Source of the DNA: Symbiodinium natans
Taxonomy: Eukaryota; Sar; Dinophyceae; Suessiales; Symbiodiniaceae
Direction of reading: 5' to 3'
Length of the DNA: 64,000 nt
Assembly (NCBI GenBank): GCA_905221605.1
Contig: CAJNDS010000482.1
Location: 1 to 64,000, forward strand
The translations under genes were made by a program, and so were the position numbers. This document shows, piece after piece, positions 32,989 to 42,577 of this stretch (positions are counted from its first letter, which is position 1; each line of letters opens with the position of its first letter). The notes under the pieces are model-generated. The model was not told the DNA's origin, ran no database searches, and saw only the letters and a list, made by a program, of their open reading frames with translations.

Positions 32989-33179
32989 TATAGGCGTCGG
33001 AATAAGTACTACTAGTGTTCCCTAATGGTCCGTATGTAATTCTGCTATAATGTCCCCCCAGCCCCCCTCCCCCCCCCCCCAAGAAAAAAGAAAGCCCTAT
33101 ACTTTTGTTTAATATCTGGCCCCCGATCATAGTTTGGGTTACCCCAAAAAGGCCTCACAGTTGGTTTCTTGGCTTGTGC

Positions 33180-34010
33180 TTCGTAGGGTTTAGGGTTTAG
33201 GGCTTAGGTGGTTTAGAGTTAGGAAACCTAGGGTTTAGGATTTCGGGGGGGGGGGGGGTTCGCGCTTAGGGGAGGTTTAGGAATTGGGCGTTTCTTCAAG
33301 GGGGTTTAGGGTTTAGGGTTTAGAGTTTAGGGTTTAGGGTCTCTTTGACAACGTGGAGAGACCACGCCTCCCCTTGAGCCAGCCAGGTCTTCGCCGGCCT
33401 TTCCCAGGAGGGCTGCAGGGCTTTTAGGGTTTTTGAGGGTTTGCTTAGGGTTTGTTAAGGGTGTCTTCGGGGTTTTTAGAGTTTTGTTTGGGTTCTTTAA
33501 GGTTTTTTCTTTGAGGGAGTTTAGCGTTTTTAGAGCTCTTAGGGACATCTATGCAATTGGGGCAATTAGGGGTTTAGGGTTTTCAGGGTTTGGGGTTTAG
33601 GATTTGGGGGGGTTTAAGGTCTAGGCTTTCTGGGGATTTGGGGTGTAGGGGTTTGGGGTTTAGAGTTTAGGGGGTTAACACCCAACAGTGCCGCTGTTCA
33701 GGGCGAGGTATCCTGTACAAGTCCATGAGTCAAAGAAGGTCGACTTGTAGCTTGGAACCTGATCATACAGGACCTTTTTGAGTTTTGGGTCAGGTTGGGC
33801 ATGAATCAACCACCCCCCTAAAAGCGGATTCGACAGCCGAATGGTCCCTTCATCCTCATGGAATGCAGCCCGGAACCCTAAACCCTAAAGCCTCAGATGC
33901 CCTCAGATACCCTGAAAGATCCCTCAGAGACCCTCAGAGACCCTCAGACACTGAAAGTGTAAGCCCTGCCCGGCTCCCTGTTTCTGTCAACCGACACAAA
34001 ACCCTAAACC
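33180..34010 (+). other. Degenerate telomere-like DNA with weak exon-like segments
   Basis: TTTAGGG-like DNA with open segments at 33689-33781 (after AACAG; reads CRCSGRGILYKSMSQRR and ends in TGA) and 33794-33877 (after GTCAG; reads VGHESTTPLKADSTAEWS). Boundaries and frames are unresolved. Confidence 0.35.
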
Positions 34011-34040
34011 CTAAACTTGGCTGTTTTTTCGTCTATTCAG

Positions 34041-34108
34041 GGCCGTAGGAGTGCTGTTTTCCCAGTCCCTTTGTTTCTTTGCGCACGCCGAATTCCGAGG
34101 AGGCCCTG
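34041..34108 (+). CDS. Exon-like segment with strong acceptor
   Basis: Follows a pyrimidine-rich TTTTTTCGTCTATTCAG and reads VLFSQSLCFFAHAEFRGGP. The exit is unclear; a GC donor at GGCCCTG|GCTTAAAC is possible. Family unknown. Confidence 0.4.
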
Positions 34109-34347
34109 GCTTAAACTCCAAGCCCTAAGCGGGTTTTCTAGGAGTTGTGTTCGAGGGGCCTACGTGTTAGGGTTTGCGGTTTAGGGTTTAGGGTGCAGGG
34201 TGTAAACCCTGAACCCTAAACCCTAAACCCTAAACCCTAAACCCTAAACCCTTTACAGGATTAGGGTTCAGGGTGCAGGGTTTGGCTGTTTAGGGTTGCT
34301 GGGGGCTTTGGCCTGCCGACCTCGGCTCCCGCAGCTACAATACCCTG

Positions 34348-34420
34348 GTAGCCCAGTGGTGCCCGAAGCGGCAGTTTTGGGACTTCATTACCGTGGTTAG
34401 GGCGTCGTGCCTGGGCTAAC
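34348..34420 (+). mobile_element. Introner-like element, family I copy 3 (short)
   Basis: GTAGCCCAGTGGTGCCC at left and CCTGGGCTAAC at right. It directly follows CTACAATACCCTG, which could be a microexon. Confidence 0.5.
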
Positions 34421-34533
34421 AACCTCTAAATGCCCGCCATCTTTTGGTTGGACCGCTAAGTTACCCGAAGCCCTAAACCCTAAGCCCTAAACCCTACCCT
34501 AAACCTGCAAAGGGTCTTGAAAACCCCTGAAAG

Positions 34534-34601
34534 GAACTGGCAGAAGAACAGCTTGGCGCCCAGGCCAACGCAACTCGGCACTTTCAGGAAGTTGTGAGCT
34601 G
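34534..34601 (+). CDS. Exon-like segment upstream of the three-exon gene
   Basis: Reads ELAEEQLGAQANATRHFQEV, a likely helix, ending at donor GTTTAGGG. Other frames are also open. It would join the next exon in phase if that exon begins at 34710 after GATCCAG. Confidence 0.4.
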
Positions 34602-34702
34602 GTTTAGGGTTTAGGGTTTAGGGTTTAGGGTTTAGGGTTTAGGGGTGGTGGTGTGCCGGGTGTCTACGGCCTGAGACTATAATGCCGTCCCCTCTTGTAT
34701 AG

Positions 34703-35320
34703 GATCCAGCGACATATTGAGGTACATCCATATCTTGGAGGAATACTTCGGGTGGCGTGCATTTACAACCAAGTGGCCCATACCGGGTCTTTTGTCTGCT
34801 GTGGGCGTTTTGAGGGTTCTAAGCTTTGAGGTCTTTCCGGTATTGAGTTCCGTCGGCGTGGGCAGTGGTGCGTTTCTGCTCAAGTTTGAGCTCACGCGCG
34901 GTGCAATTGGGTGCAATACACTGGGTAGCCCGGTGCCCTTTACCCTTTTTTTTGGCTTTGGGTTCGCTTCTAAAGTAACCAACCAAAAAAGGGTACCCCC
35001 GTTAGAATATGGTTACTGGGCTACCAGGTTGGTGTAAGAAGGAAGGCTTCAAGAGAAAGTGTTCCAAAGGTGCCATTTTCAATCATGAAACCAAGTCCAG
35101 CGCGAGTATCGAAGAAGCAGCCCACTCTGAGTGTTGCCTTGGTAGTCCAGGGTACCCTTTTGCCATGTTTTTGGTTCAAGTTTCCCGGAGAAAAAAAGCA
35201 AGCAAACCTCCAAAGGGTACCCTCATCATGATATGGTATCTGAGCTACCAAGTTGGGATCCAAGATTCGAATTGCAAGACGGATGCCTGGCTTGCTGCTG
35301 GCATCTGGCATGAGCCATAA
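34703..35320 (+). CDS. Candidate gene with two introner introns
   Basis: Exons are 34703-34924, 35028-35141 and 35253-35320 (TAA at 35318). The frame is open for 73, 37 and 21 codons and phase agrees at both junctions. Samples: ILRYIHILEEYFGWRAFTTK, KSSASIEEAAHSECCL, DSNCKTDAWLAAGIWHEP. Both introns (103 and 111 bp) consist of one family I element each, with donor GTAGCCCGG or GTAGTCCAG and acceptor GGGCTACCAG or GAGCTACCAAG. Two such introns in one reading frame is the strongest single case for introners here. The middle of exon 1 is hydrophobic and Val/Leu-rich. Family unknown. Confidence 0.6.
34925..35027 (+). mobile_element. Introner-like element, family I copy 4
   Basis: Inverted ends TGGGTAGCCCGG / CTGGGCTACCAG, inner inverted GGTGCCCTTT / AAAGGGTACC. 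It is flanked on both sides by open frame in matching phase. Confidence 0.7.
35142..35252 (+). mobile_element. Introner-like element, family I copy 5
   Basis: Ends CTTGGTAGTCCAG and TGAGCTACCAAG are inverted repeats; inner GGGTACCCTTTTG / CAAAGGGTACCC. Confidence 0.7.
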
Positions 35321-35355
35321 TTGTCGTTTTTTTTGCTTGTTCGCCGTGCCGGTAG

Positions 35356-35627
35356 AACGGTTGTCGTTATGCGCCATGGCTGTTGTTGGTTAAGGTGGTT
35401 GTCATGGAAACCATCGGAGATTGGGCAGCCAACGAGTATATGGCCGCACGTCTGCAATTTTCCCGGGGGCTATGTTTGGACAGAGAGAGACTAGGACCCA
35501 GGGTTGATATGTTTTTCAGGGTTTAGGTTCCCTTACAATAAGCCCCTTGAAGCCAAGAAGGGGAAGCAAGCAGGTAATTAGGCACGCTGAGGAGCCAACC
35601 AGCGACAAATTCATCTACCCGTCCTGA
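35356..35627 (+). CDS. Candidate two-exon gene part
   Basis: Exon 35356-35502 follows a T-rich tract and GCCGGTAG. It is open for 49 codons and includes METIGDWAANEYMAARLQFS. Exon 35574-35627 follows CAAGCAG and reads VIRHAEEPTSDKFIYPS then TGA. Phase 0 throughout. The intron is a diverged family II element (donor GTTGATATG). It may be a continuation of the preceding gene if that stop is skipped by alternative splicing. Confidence 0.5.
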
Positions 35628-35639
35628 AGACCCAAGATT

Positions 35640-36160
35640 CTATGCACTCTTGATGGTTTAGGGTTGAGGGTTTAGGAGCAACACCCCTTTCGGGAGCTGG
35701 TCTCTAAGGGATGTTAGTTGCAGCCTCTGATCCTTTTTTGAATTCCCCATACCATGGGCTGCCTTGTTCCTTAGGTTGAAAGGCGCCCTACACTCGTAAA
35801 CCCTAAACCGTACAGTGGCCAAGGAAGCAGGTGTGTCAGCTTCTTGCGCGTAGGCAAAAAGAAGACCACTGAAGATGCCCCCAAACAGCACAGTGCAGTT
35901 CAGGGCACAGGGTTCTGACCCCCATTATAGGGACCCAGACTCCAAGCTAAAGACCGGCCAGGGCCCTCCCCCCCCCTCCTTACGTTTCCCCAAGCCCTCC
36001 AAGCATCCCGAGCCCTCGACCTTCATAACCTGAAGCTCATGGACTTTTGATCTGTAATCTTAGGGGAGCTACTTGGTCCCTGAAAATGGTCCCTTAAAAG
36101 GGGACCTGTTATATACCCCTTATATACCCTATACTCATCTTGCCTCCCACCTCTGCACAA
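35640..36160 (+). other. Mixed segment with conflicting coding signals
   Basis: On + an open stretch 35812-35919 reads VSFLRVGKKKTTEDAPKQHS and then TGA; on - a 77-codon frame 35658-35891 is also plausible. No call is made between them. 35,940-36,160 shows C-runs and short inverted repeats (GGTCCCTTAAAAGGGGACC) but no gene. Confidence 0.35.
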
Positions 36161-36161
36161 G

Positions 36162-36254
36162 GTGAGTAGCTTCCTGGATGCTCGGGGCAGGCAGGTGGCT
36201 GTTAGAAGCGCTCGAAATCCTGTGCACCCTCAACGGTCTGGACACCCTGAGGCC
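36162..36254 (+). CDS. Exon-like segment with donor GTAAAG
   Basis: After CTCTGCACAAG the frame is open for 31 codons, including FLDARGRQVAVRSARNPVHP, and ends exactly at GTAAAGCC. Family unknown. Confidence 0.5.
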
Positions 36255-36455
36255 GTAAAGCCAAAGTAGCTCTAAAGTTGAGAACTCTGACCCCCTGACC
36301 CCTAGCCTATGACATCTGACACGTCCCAAAACCCTAAACCCTAAACCCCAAACCCTTGAGACAACCTGAACCCCCCCGAAGAAGCAGACAGGCTGTGCGA
36401 GCCCGAAGCGCAGTGGATCCCGGGCCAGGCGTTATGTCATTTTTCTTTTTTGCAG

Positions 36456-37079
36456 CTCCCCTTGGGGCGCTTAGGGCTCCTACCCTGGGTGTCTAGGACC
36501 CAGAGTAGGCCCTTATTCCTTTTTGGTTATTATGATTGTTATTATTGGTATTATTGTTATTATCTTTTTTTTGGGGGGGGGGGCGGGGGGGGGGGGGGGG
36601 GGGTCGGGGGCGGGGAGGGGGGTTGAGGTTCCCTTATAAGCCCAAACCCTAAAGCCTAAACCCTATACCCCCATATACCCTATATTACATCAGAACCCAT
36701 GTGCAGAGGGTAAGGAACCATATTAACCCAAGAATGACCTAGGAATAAAAGGGTGCCTTGAGGGTTTAGGGCATCTGATTGCCTGTCTCCCGCTCAGAGC
36801 CGCAAGCATTGACAGAAGCGAGTGAGGCGAAGGTCGCGACGCCAGACAAACTCTACAGTGTAGAGTCTACACCCTATCCCTGAACCCTGAACCCTGAACC
36901 CTACACCCTAACCCCTAAACCCTAAGCCCTAAACCCTAAACCCTGAACCCTAAACCCAAAACCCAAACCCCAAAGCCTAAACCCTAAGCCCTACCGACGA
37001 CCCGATAAGCCAACCTTGGAGGTGAGAACCCGCTTTGTGCCTGTGACGATCCCGCCCTGGGGGCAGGAAGGCACACAGG
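36456..37079 (+). CDS. Candidate three-exon fragment
   Basis: Exons are 36456-36504 (after the strong acceptor TTTTTCTTTTTTGCAG; reads LPLGRLGLLPWVSRTQ), 36798-36859 (after CTCCCGCTCAG; reads PQALTEASEAKVATPDKLYS) and 37010-37079 (reads PTLEVRTRFVPVTIPPWGQE). Phases agree. Intron 1 begins as a family II element and contains a long G-run near 36571-36602. Intron 2 is CCCTGAA/CCCTAAA repeats. The next exon is not identified. Confidence 0.5.
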
Positions 37080-37165
37080 GTTCAGGGTCTAGGAGTTTAG
37101 GGGTTTATGAGTTCAGGGGTTTAGGAGTTTAGAGTTTAAGGTTTAGGGTTTAGGGTTAGGGTTTA

Positions 37166-37274
37166 GGGTTTAGGCTGGGATGTGTCCTCCTTATGCTAAC
37201 AGTCTTAAATAGGGTTAATGGTATTCTCTAATAAAGTCCTTATTCTGGACTGTGAGGACAAGGAGGAACGTCCC
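37166..37274. mobile_element. Inverted-repeat element, family VI
   Basis: GGGATGTGTCCTCCTT at left and AAGGAGGAACGTCCC at right. A second copy at 62233-62345 has GGGATGTTCCCCC / GGGGGAACATCCC. Confidence 0.6.
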
Positions 37275-37367
37275 AGAGTTTAGGGGTCTAGGGGTTAGGG
37301 TTTAGGGTTGTTAGGGTATATGCATCCCATGCATCATATGCCTTTGAAAACGTATTTTGCTACTTAG

Positions 37368-37829
37368 CATGGCGTTAGATTTTGCAAAAATACCAGCCCA
37401 AGCTCTGCCCAATTTTGGTCGCCATGCGGTGGTGGGGGCTCTTTCGGGTTCATTGCATAAGAACAGCCTCCGGTGTGGAGAAAACGGCAGCGGCTGTCCA
37501 GGAGCCGTGCCGCCGGGCATGTGGCTGCTGGGAAGTGATCAGCGCTACGAGAGGCGGGCATGGTACAGGAGCCTGCATGAGGGTTTCCGAAATTAGGAGT
37601 ACCTTCTTGGGGTACTTAAAATCAGGGAATCTTACTATTGCAAAAACTGATGTGCGGACAAGAAGTGCGCAAGAGTGCACCAGGGCGGGCGCAAGGGGTA
37701 TTGAGTGGTCGCTCGTCGGAACAAGAAGATTCATCAGCCCCCCACATGGTAGTTCTATGATCCCCTTAAAGTCCTTGTGCAAATGTTCATATCAGCTACC
37801 CATTTTGATGGTTCGTGGACCTGAAGATC
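37368..37829 (+). CDS. Candidate three-exon gene part
   Basis: Exon 37368-37582 follows TTGCTACTTAG, has ATG at 37369 and is open for 71 codons, including GRHAVVGALSGSLHKNSLRC and GSDQRYERRAWYRSLHE. Exon 37684-37748 follows TGCACCAG and reads AQGVLSGRSSEQEDSSAPHM. Exon 37796-37829 reads LPILMVRGPED. Phases agree. Intron 1 (101 bp) is a family IV element starting GTTTCCGAAATTAGGAG. A different frame (37382-37867) is also open through the region, so the model is not unique. Confidence 0.45.
37583..37683 (+). mobile_element. Introner-like element, family IV
   Basis: Starts GTTTCCGAAATTAGGAGTAC. The same start and similar length recur at 49379-49483, again exactly between two in-phase exon-like segments. 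A diverged copy lies near 55135-55230. Confidence 0.6.
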
Positions 37830-38080
37830 GTACCGCTAAACCCGAAACCCGAAACCCTAAACCCTAAACCCTAAACCCTAAACCCTAAACCCTAAACCCT
37901 AAACCCTTGCGCTGACGGTGTAGTTGCTGTGGCGCTGCCCTCGGGTCTATGAAAGAGGCTGGCCCTGTCCGGGGCGGAGACGCTGGAGGCGTACGATTTC
38001 AACGAGTGGAAGGCTTGCTGTGTCCTGCCTAGACCCTACGTAACCCCCACACCCAAAGCCCCAACCCCTAACCAAAAAAA

Positions 38081-38375
38081 AGAGCCTCCGGCTCAAGCCG
38101 CCGACCCCGCTGGAGCATAGTTGAAAGGTTTAAACGCGCTCGTCAGCTCAAAGGATGCCAAAAGTTGATGGGGGTGGTTGGGGGGTAGGGGGGGGTCGGG
38201 GGGGGTCGGGGGGGTTGGGGGGGGGCTGGGTGGGTTTTTTCCCAAAGGACTTCTATGTCCTGTGCGAAACCGCCCAAGTTTATGCGGTGTGGGTGGCCTG
38301 GCCCTCGTTTTGGGGGGGTAAGGAGGGGTTTTCACCTCCTTTTCCCATCCAACACGCCGCCAGGGTCGGCGGACC
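38081..38375. mobile_element. Element family IX with G-rich core
   Basis: Begins GCTCAAGCCGCCGACCC and ends GCCAGGGTCGGCGG. The core is GGGGGTCGGGGGG. A second copy at 62696-63090 shares the ends and order, with a longer poly-G core. Confidence 0.65.
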
Positions 38376-38376
38376 C

Positions 38377-38470
38377 TAAACCCCAAACCCCAAACCCCAA
38401 ACCCCAAACCCCAAACCCCAAACCCTAAACCCTAAACCCGAAACCCGAAACCCGAAACCCTAAACCCTAT
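38377..38470 (+). repeat. CCCCAAA, CCCTAAA and CCCGAAA blocks
   Basis: Short pure blocks of three telomere variants in succession. Confidence 0.95.
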
Positions 38471-38535
38471 CCACACAACGGAGATGCTGCACCAAGCTCA
38501 CCCTGATTCCCAGCTTACTTTTCCCTGCCTGCAGA

Positions 38536-38642
38536 CTAGCCCAGTGGTACCCTTTATAGTTTTTTTGGTTTTGGGTTCCCTCAGAAAGCAACCGACCCAA
38601 AAAACGGTGCCCAAAACCAAAAATATGGCTACTGGGCTACCA
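38536..38642 (+). mobile_element. Introner-like element, family I copy 6
   Basis: CTAGCCCAGTGGTACCC at left, ACTGGGCTACC at right. The donor position is C instead of G, so it may be unspliced here or lie inside a larger intron. The upstream frame reads LHQAHPDSQLTFPCLQT. Confidence 0.6.
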
Positions 38643-38665
38643 ATAAGGGTGTGTAGGGTGCTTAG

Positions 38666-38797
38666 GGTTTGGAGCTCATCGGCCAGGACGAGATGCTGAA
38701 GCAGCAGCGCGAATGCGTCTTTGAGATCCAGTCCTCTGCAGACCTTCAAGGCTTCCTTCTTTGGGTGGAGGCAAGCGGGATGGGAAGCGCCAGATGA
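38666..38797 (+). CDS. Terminal exon-like segment, 43 codons
   Basis: After GTGCTTAG the frame reads LELIGQDEMLKQQRECVFEI and runs to TGA at 38795-38797. Charged and helical. Family unknown. The left boundary lies in TTAGGG-like sequence. Confidence 0.5.
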   Translation, partial: GLELIGQDEMLKQQRECVFEIQSSADLQGFLLWVEASGMGSAR

Positions 38798-38952
38798 CGC
38801 AGATCTTCGTGGTTCTTCATGTAGGGAGTTTCGGAATGAGGGTTTACATGCATATTCCCTGCCGTAAAGGCTTGTAAAAGGGGACATATGGTACCTAATT
38901 ATCCCGTAACCCTCAACCTTGTCTCCAGAACTAGTCAGATACATTCTGGCAG

Positions 38953-39271
38953 TTGCTCTTCAGAAGTCTCGAATTCGGCCTCGCAGCTTCCTTTGAAATG
39001 GGGGGTGACGGCTGCTGTTTAGGGTTTAGAGTTGAGAGACCTGCCTGGTGCTTCCGCACAGCTAGACCTCCGTTTGGAGGTGTTCCCTGATGGTGAGGAG
39101 GACTGTCCATTGAAGCTTGCCTGCAAGTCTGCTGAGTCAATGGCCTCTCAAACGTCTTGGGTTGGTACACACGCAGCACTAGGCAGGATAGCAGCAGCAC
39201 TTGGCATGTCTTGCGACTTCGAACAACCCACAAAGTTGAGGCACAATGCAATACACCACATACGCAAGTAG
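38953..39271 (+). CDS. Candidate two-exon gene end
   Basis: Exon 38953-39016 follows TTCTGGCAG and reads LLFRSLEFGLAASFEMGGDG. Exon 39039-39271 reads ASAQLDLRLEVFPDGEEDCP, then HAALGRIAAALGMSCDFEQP, and ends in TAG. Phase agrees over a 22-bp gap made of GTTTAGGGTTTAGAG-type sequence, an unusually short intron if real. After the TAG the same frame stays coding-like to 39342. Confidence 0.5.
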
Positions 39272-39519
39272 GGTGACACAGTGCGACAAGAAGCTGCTGA
39301 AAGAGCGAGCAAAGTCTCTGAGACCATCAGCACCGTTATGCCCTAAATGCTACACTCCCTGAGCCATCTTCATGGCAGACAGCGCCAGTGATGGACTTTG
39401 CTGTTGGAGTATGGTCCCCATGTCATGTGATGTGTCTTCCATACTACCTTCTGTTGCGGGCCTATCTGAATCCAATTCCGGGCTTCGGCCTTGTACTTTG
39501 ACCTTCACACATAATACAC

Positions 39520-39665
39520 ATACATATACAGACAGATATATATGTGTATATATATATATAGATACATATACATATGTCACCATATATTTCATGTATGTAT
39601 GTATGTATGGATGTATGTATGTCTGTATGTATGTACGTACGTATGTATGTACGTATGTGCGTATG
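39520..39665 (+). repeat. TA/CATA and GTAT microsatellites
   Basis: ATATATGTGTATATATAT followed by (GTAT)n with GTAC variants. Tyr/Val/Met and Ile/His/Thr frames are by-products. Confidence 0.95.
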
Positions 39666-39680
39666 TCCCAGCCATTCAAG

Positions 39681-40130
39681 GTCGGCCTTGCGCGACGTCG
39701 ACATCTCCTGGTCCCCGCTTCTCCTGGCATTACCTGAGACCCAACGCCTTGAGCGCGGGGACCAACTGCACTGCTTGGTGGAGGCCTTGGCAAGAGGTTT
39801 AGGGTTTAAGGTTTAGGGATTGGGGTCTAGGAATTTTGGCTCAAGGTTCGGATCAGTCAAGTCCAACCAGCACGGGGTCTACGTAAAGTTCCTTAGAAGA
39901 TGCCATGTTGTCAGGTTGACCATGAGGCTGCCAAAAACGCGAATGTTCGGCCCTTATGGGGCTCTACTTCTGGGTGATAGCCCAGTGGTACCCTTTACCC
40001 GCTTCTGTTTGGTTCTGGGTTCCCTTCTAAAGTAACCAACCAACAAGTAGTACCCTTATTCTCAGATGGTTAATGGGGTACCAAGACTTCGGGGACTGCG
40101 ATGCATGCACCCAAACCCTCAGAGCCTTAA
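39681..40130 (+). CDS. Candidate three-exon fragment, two intron types
   Basis: Exons are 39681-39796 (reads DVDISWSPLLLALPETQRLE), 39857-39973 (reads QHGVYVKFLRRCHVVRLTMR) and 40086 onward (reads FGDCDACTQTLRA, end unclear). Phases agree. Intron 1 (60 bp) begins GTTTAGGGTTTAAGG. Intron 2 (112 bp) is a family I element with donor GTGATAGCCCAG and acceptor GGGGTACCAAG. One gene thus shows both telomere-like and introner-type introns. Confidence 0.55.
39974..40085 (+). mobile_element. Introner-like element, family I copy 7
   Basis: Contains AGCCCAGTGGTACCCTTTAC, GTAACCAACC and ends GGTACCAAG. Confidence 0.65.
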
Positions 40131-40420
40131 ACCCCAAACACCCAAACCCAGGTCCGAAACCCTGAAATCCCTGAACCTTAAACGCTAAACCCGAAACGCT
40201 AAACCCAAGCTTCTGCACCCTAACGCCAAAGCTCAAGGGTTCTGGGCCAGGGATCACCATTGCAACTCACTAAGCCCAAAACCCTGTATAACCCGAAAAC
40301 CTAAACCCTGAACCCTACACCCTAAACCTACACCAGCCTAAAGCCTAAACCATCCTCAACCCTAAACCCTAAACCCTAAACCCTAAACCATCCTAAACCC
40401 TAAACCCTGAAGCCCTGACA
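40100..40420 (+). repeat. Degenerate CCCTAAA-like DNA
   Basis: Variants CCCTGAA, CCAAACA and CCCTACA. A possible exon, PDGPELRIELPWAEGRPF, follows TTCCCGCAG at 40450. Confidence 0.7.
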
Positions 40421-40707
40421 CCTCCCCAGACGGCAGGTAGTTCCCGCAGCCCCGGATGGGCCCGAGCTGCGGATAGAGCTGCCTTGGGCGGAGGGAAGGC
40501 CATTTTTAGGGTTTCAGGGTGTTAGGGGTTTTAGGGTTTTAGGGTTGAGGGTTTCGGGTTTAGGGTTTAAGGGTTGAGGGTTCAGGGTTTAGGGTTTTAG
40601 GGTTGAGGGTTTAGGGTTTAGGGTTGAGGGTTTCGGGCTGTAGGGTTTGTTCTTGGGGTTCGTTTGGCTATTTGGGGGCTTAGGATGGACATCAATATAG
40701 GATTCAG

Positions 40708-41113
40708 GGCAACAGACATGATGATGAATCAGTCTTTCCGGTGTTCTTGGGCTTGTGGAACGAAAACCCTACAGACCCTACTCAAACCCCAAGCCCTACA
40801 AAGCCTGCAAACCCTATAAATTCCTTATCAAAACTATAGAAGCCCTATAAACACCCTACATAAACCCAATAAAATCCTACAAACCCTATAAGCCTTACAA
40901 GCTCCGGGCCGCTCCCAGAACTATCTGCCCACCCCGAAGGCCAAGTACGGAGGGCTGTGCTGTAGAATTGAGGGTAGCCCTAAACCCTAAACCCTAAACC
41001 CTAAACCCTAAACCCTAAACCCTAAACCCTAACCCCTTAAATCCAGCCCACTGGAGGACCCTTAAGTTCGAATGGACCCTGGCGAAGGGCGCACGATGGC
41101 TTCCTAGCTGCAG
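40708..41113 (+). CDS. Candidate exon cluster
   Basis: 40708 onward, after ATAGGATTCAG, reads DDESVFPVFLGLWNENPTDP (end unclear). Exon 40919-40973, after CGCTCCCAG, reads NYLPTPKAKYGGLCCRIE and stops at donor GTAGCCCTAAACCC. Exon 41047-41113, after AAATCCAG, reads HWRTLKFEWTLAKGARWLPS. The latter two agree in phase across a 73-bp intron made of CCCTAAA units. Confidence 0.5.
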
Positions 41114-41352
41114 GTCTGCTGCAGGTCTGCAGATACCCCAACTTAGGGACTGAGTAGGTAACCTTTAGCTTTCTTGGGTTATATAGAATCCTACCATTCG
41201 GGTTTAGGGTTTTGGGTTTTGGGTTTAAAAGGTTAAACTTTTTTTGGGCTAGGGTATTCAGCCCCTACCCCAACAAAAACCAGGGAAGTGTGCCTAAAGC
41301 ATTTGGGCGGACTCCTTTGTTATGTCGATGTTCGTTCCTTCTGCCTGTTTAG

Positions 41353-41440
41353 GATATGTGTATATGTACATATATACATATATATATATATCCATACATA
41401 CATAGATACACACATATATACATATACATACAAAGACTTT
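41353..41440 (+). repeat. ATAC/TATA microsatellite
   Basis: ATATGTACATATATACATAT-type sequence followed by G-rich DNA to 41540. Confidence 0.9.
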
Positions 41441-41645
41441 TAGGTTACTGTAGGGTAGGGTTTGGGGGGCTTGGGCGGGGGGGGGGTGGTGGGGGGGTGG
41501 GGGTCCGTGGGCTGAGTGGTTGGGGATTTGGGGCTGTTCTCTGAGGGTGTTGGGTGATTAAAGCCAGGGTTTAGGGTTTAGGAGTCTAGGGGTTTTAGGG
41601 TTTAGGGTTTAGGGTTTAGGGGCTTAGAGGCTAAGGGTCTCTCAG

Positions 41646-41775
41646 ATGTTTCTTCCGATGGCGGTTCTCATAGAAAGCCTTACAGCGACCCATCCGAGGA
41701 TATTGCCCGAAGGGCGGGAGATATCCTTCGAGGAGCAGCCAGAGGATGTTCTGAGCCACGAACTCGGTCATGCTA
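41646..41775 (+). CDS. Exon-like segment, two open frames
   Basis: After TCTCTCAG one frame begins with ATG and reads MAVLIESLTATHPRILPEGR; another reads SHRKPYSDPSEDIARRAGDI and ends in TAA. I cannot choose. Downstream small exon-like pieces are 41928-41970 (GRAFCAFFDVFDVV) and 42099-42147 (HKEHPVPLGGCGTPNT). Confidence 0.4.
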
Positions 41776-42162
41776 AGCCGTACACCCTGTACCCTAAACC
41801 CTCTACCCTTAGCCCTAAACCCTATAAGCACCAACCTGGACTCTTACTTGTAGTTCATAGTCATAAGTTGGTGGGGAAATCCGAAGCCCGAAACCCGAAA
41901 AAACCCAAACAGGAGCGATATCCTCAGGGTCGTGCCTTTTGTGCTTTTTTCGACGTTTTTGACGTCGTGGGTTACCGGAATTCATCCAACCGTAAGCCTT
42001 AAACCCGAACCGTAAACCCTAAACAAACACGTGACCGTCTTGACCCCGAAGAACTGTGGAACCTATAGTGCTTAAATCTTAAACCGGAGCCCTTTCAGCA
42101 CAAGGAACACCCCGTACCTCTGGGAGGATGTGGAACCCCAAATACACGTGCCCTAAACCCTA

Positions 42163-42385
42163 AATCCTAAACCCTAAACCCTAAACCCTAAACCCTGCGC
42201 TCTAATCCCCAACCCCTAACCCCAACCCCTAAACCCTAAACCCTAAACCCTAAACCCCAAACCCTAAACCCTAAACCCCAAACCCCAAACCCCAAACCCC
42301 AAACCCCAAACCCCAAACCCTAAACCCTAAACCCTAAACCCTAAACCCTAAACCCTAAACCCTAAACCCTAAACCCTAAACCCTC
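42163..42385 (+). repeat. CCCTAAA and CCCCAAA blocks
   Basis: Long array with an internal CCCCAAA block at about 42270-42318, ending at an exon-like segment (42388-42489) open in two frames, one reading NRGPEQEFLWELLGPP then TGA. Confidence 0.95.
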
Positions 42386-42577
42386 AGCAGCGCTCGAATC
42401 ACATGCCGAACCGAGGCCCTGAGCAGGAGTTCCTTTGGGAGCTCCTTGGGCCGCCATGACCTGAAACGCCTACCTAGAGAAACTTGCAGGGGTTTAGGGT
42501 TTAGGGTTTAGGGTTTAGGGTTTAGGGTTAGGGTTTAGAGTAACCCGAGCCTTGGGCATTTTCCCCTGCGCACAAAG

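Noticed and set aside
35658-35891. 77-codon minus-strand frame starting MLFGGIFSGLLFAYAQ
   Set aside because: Looks protein-like but runs across a telomere-like unit and conflicts with an equally plausible + strand segment; left uncalled.
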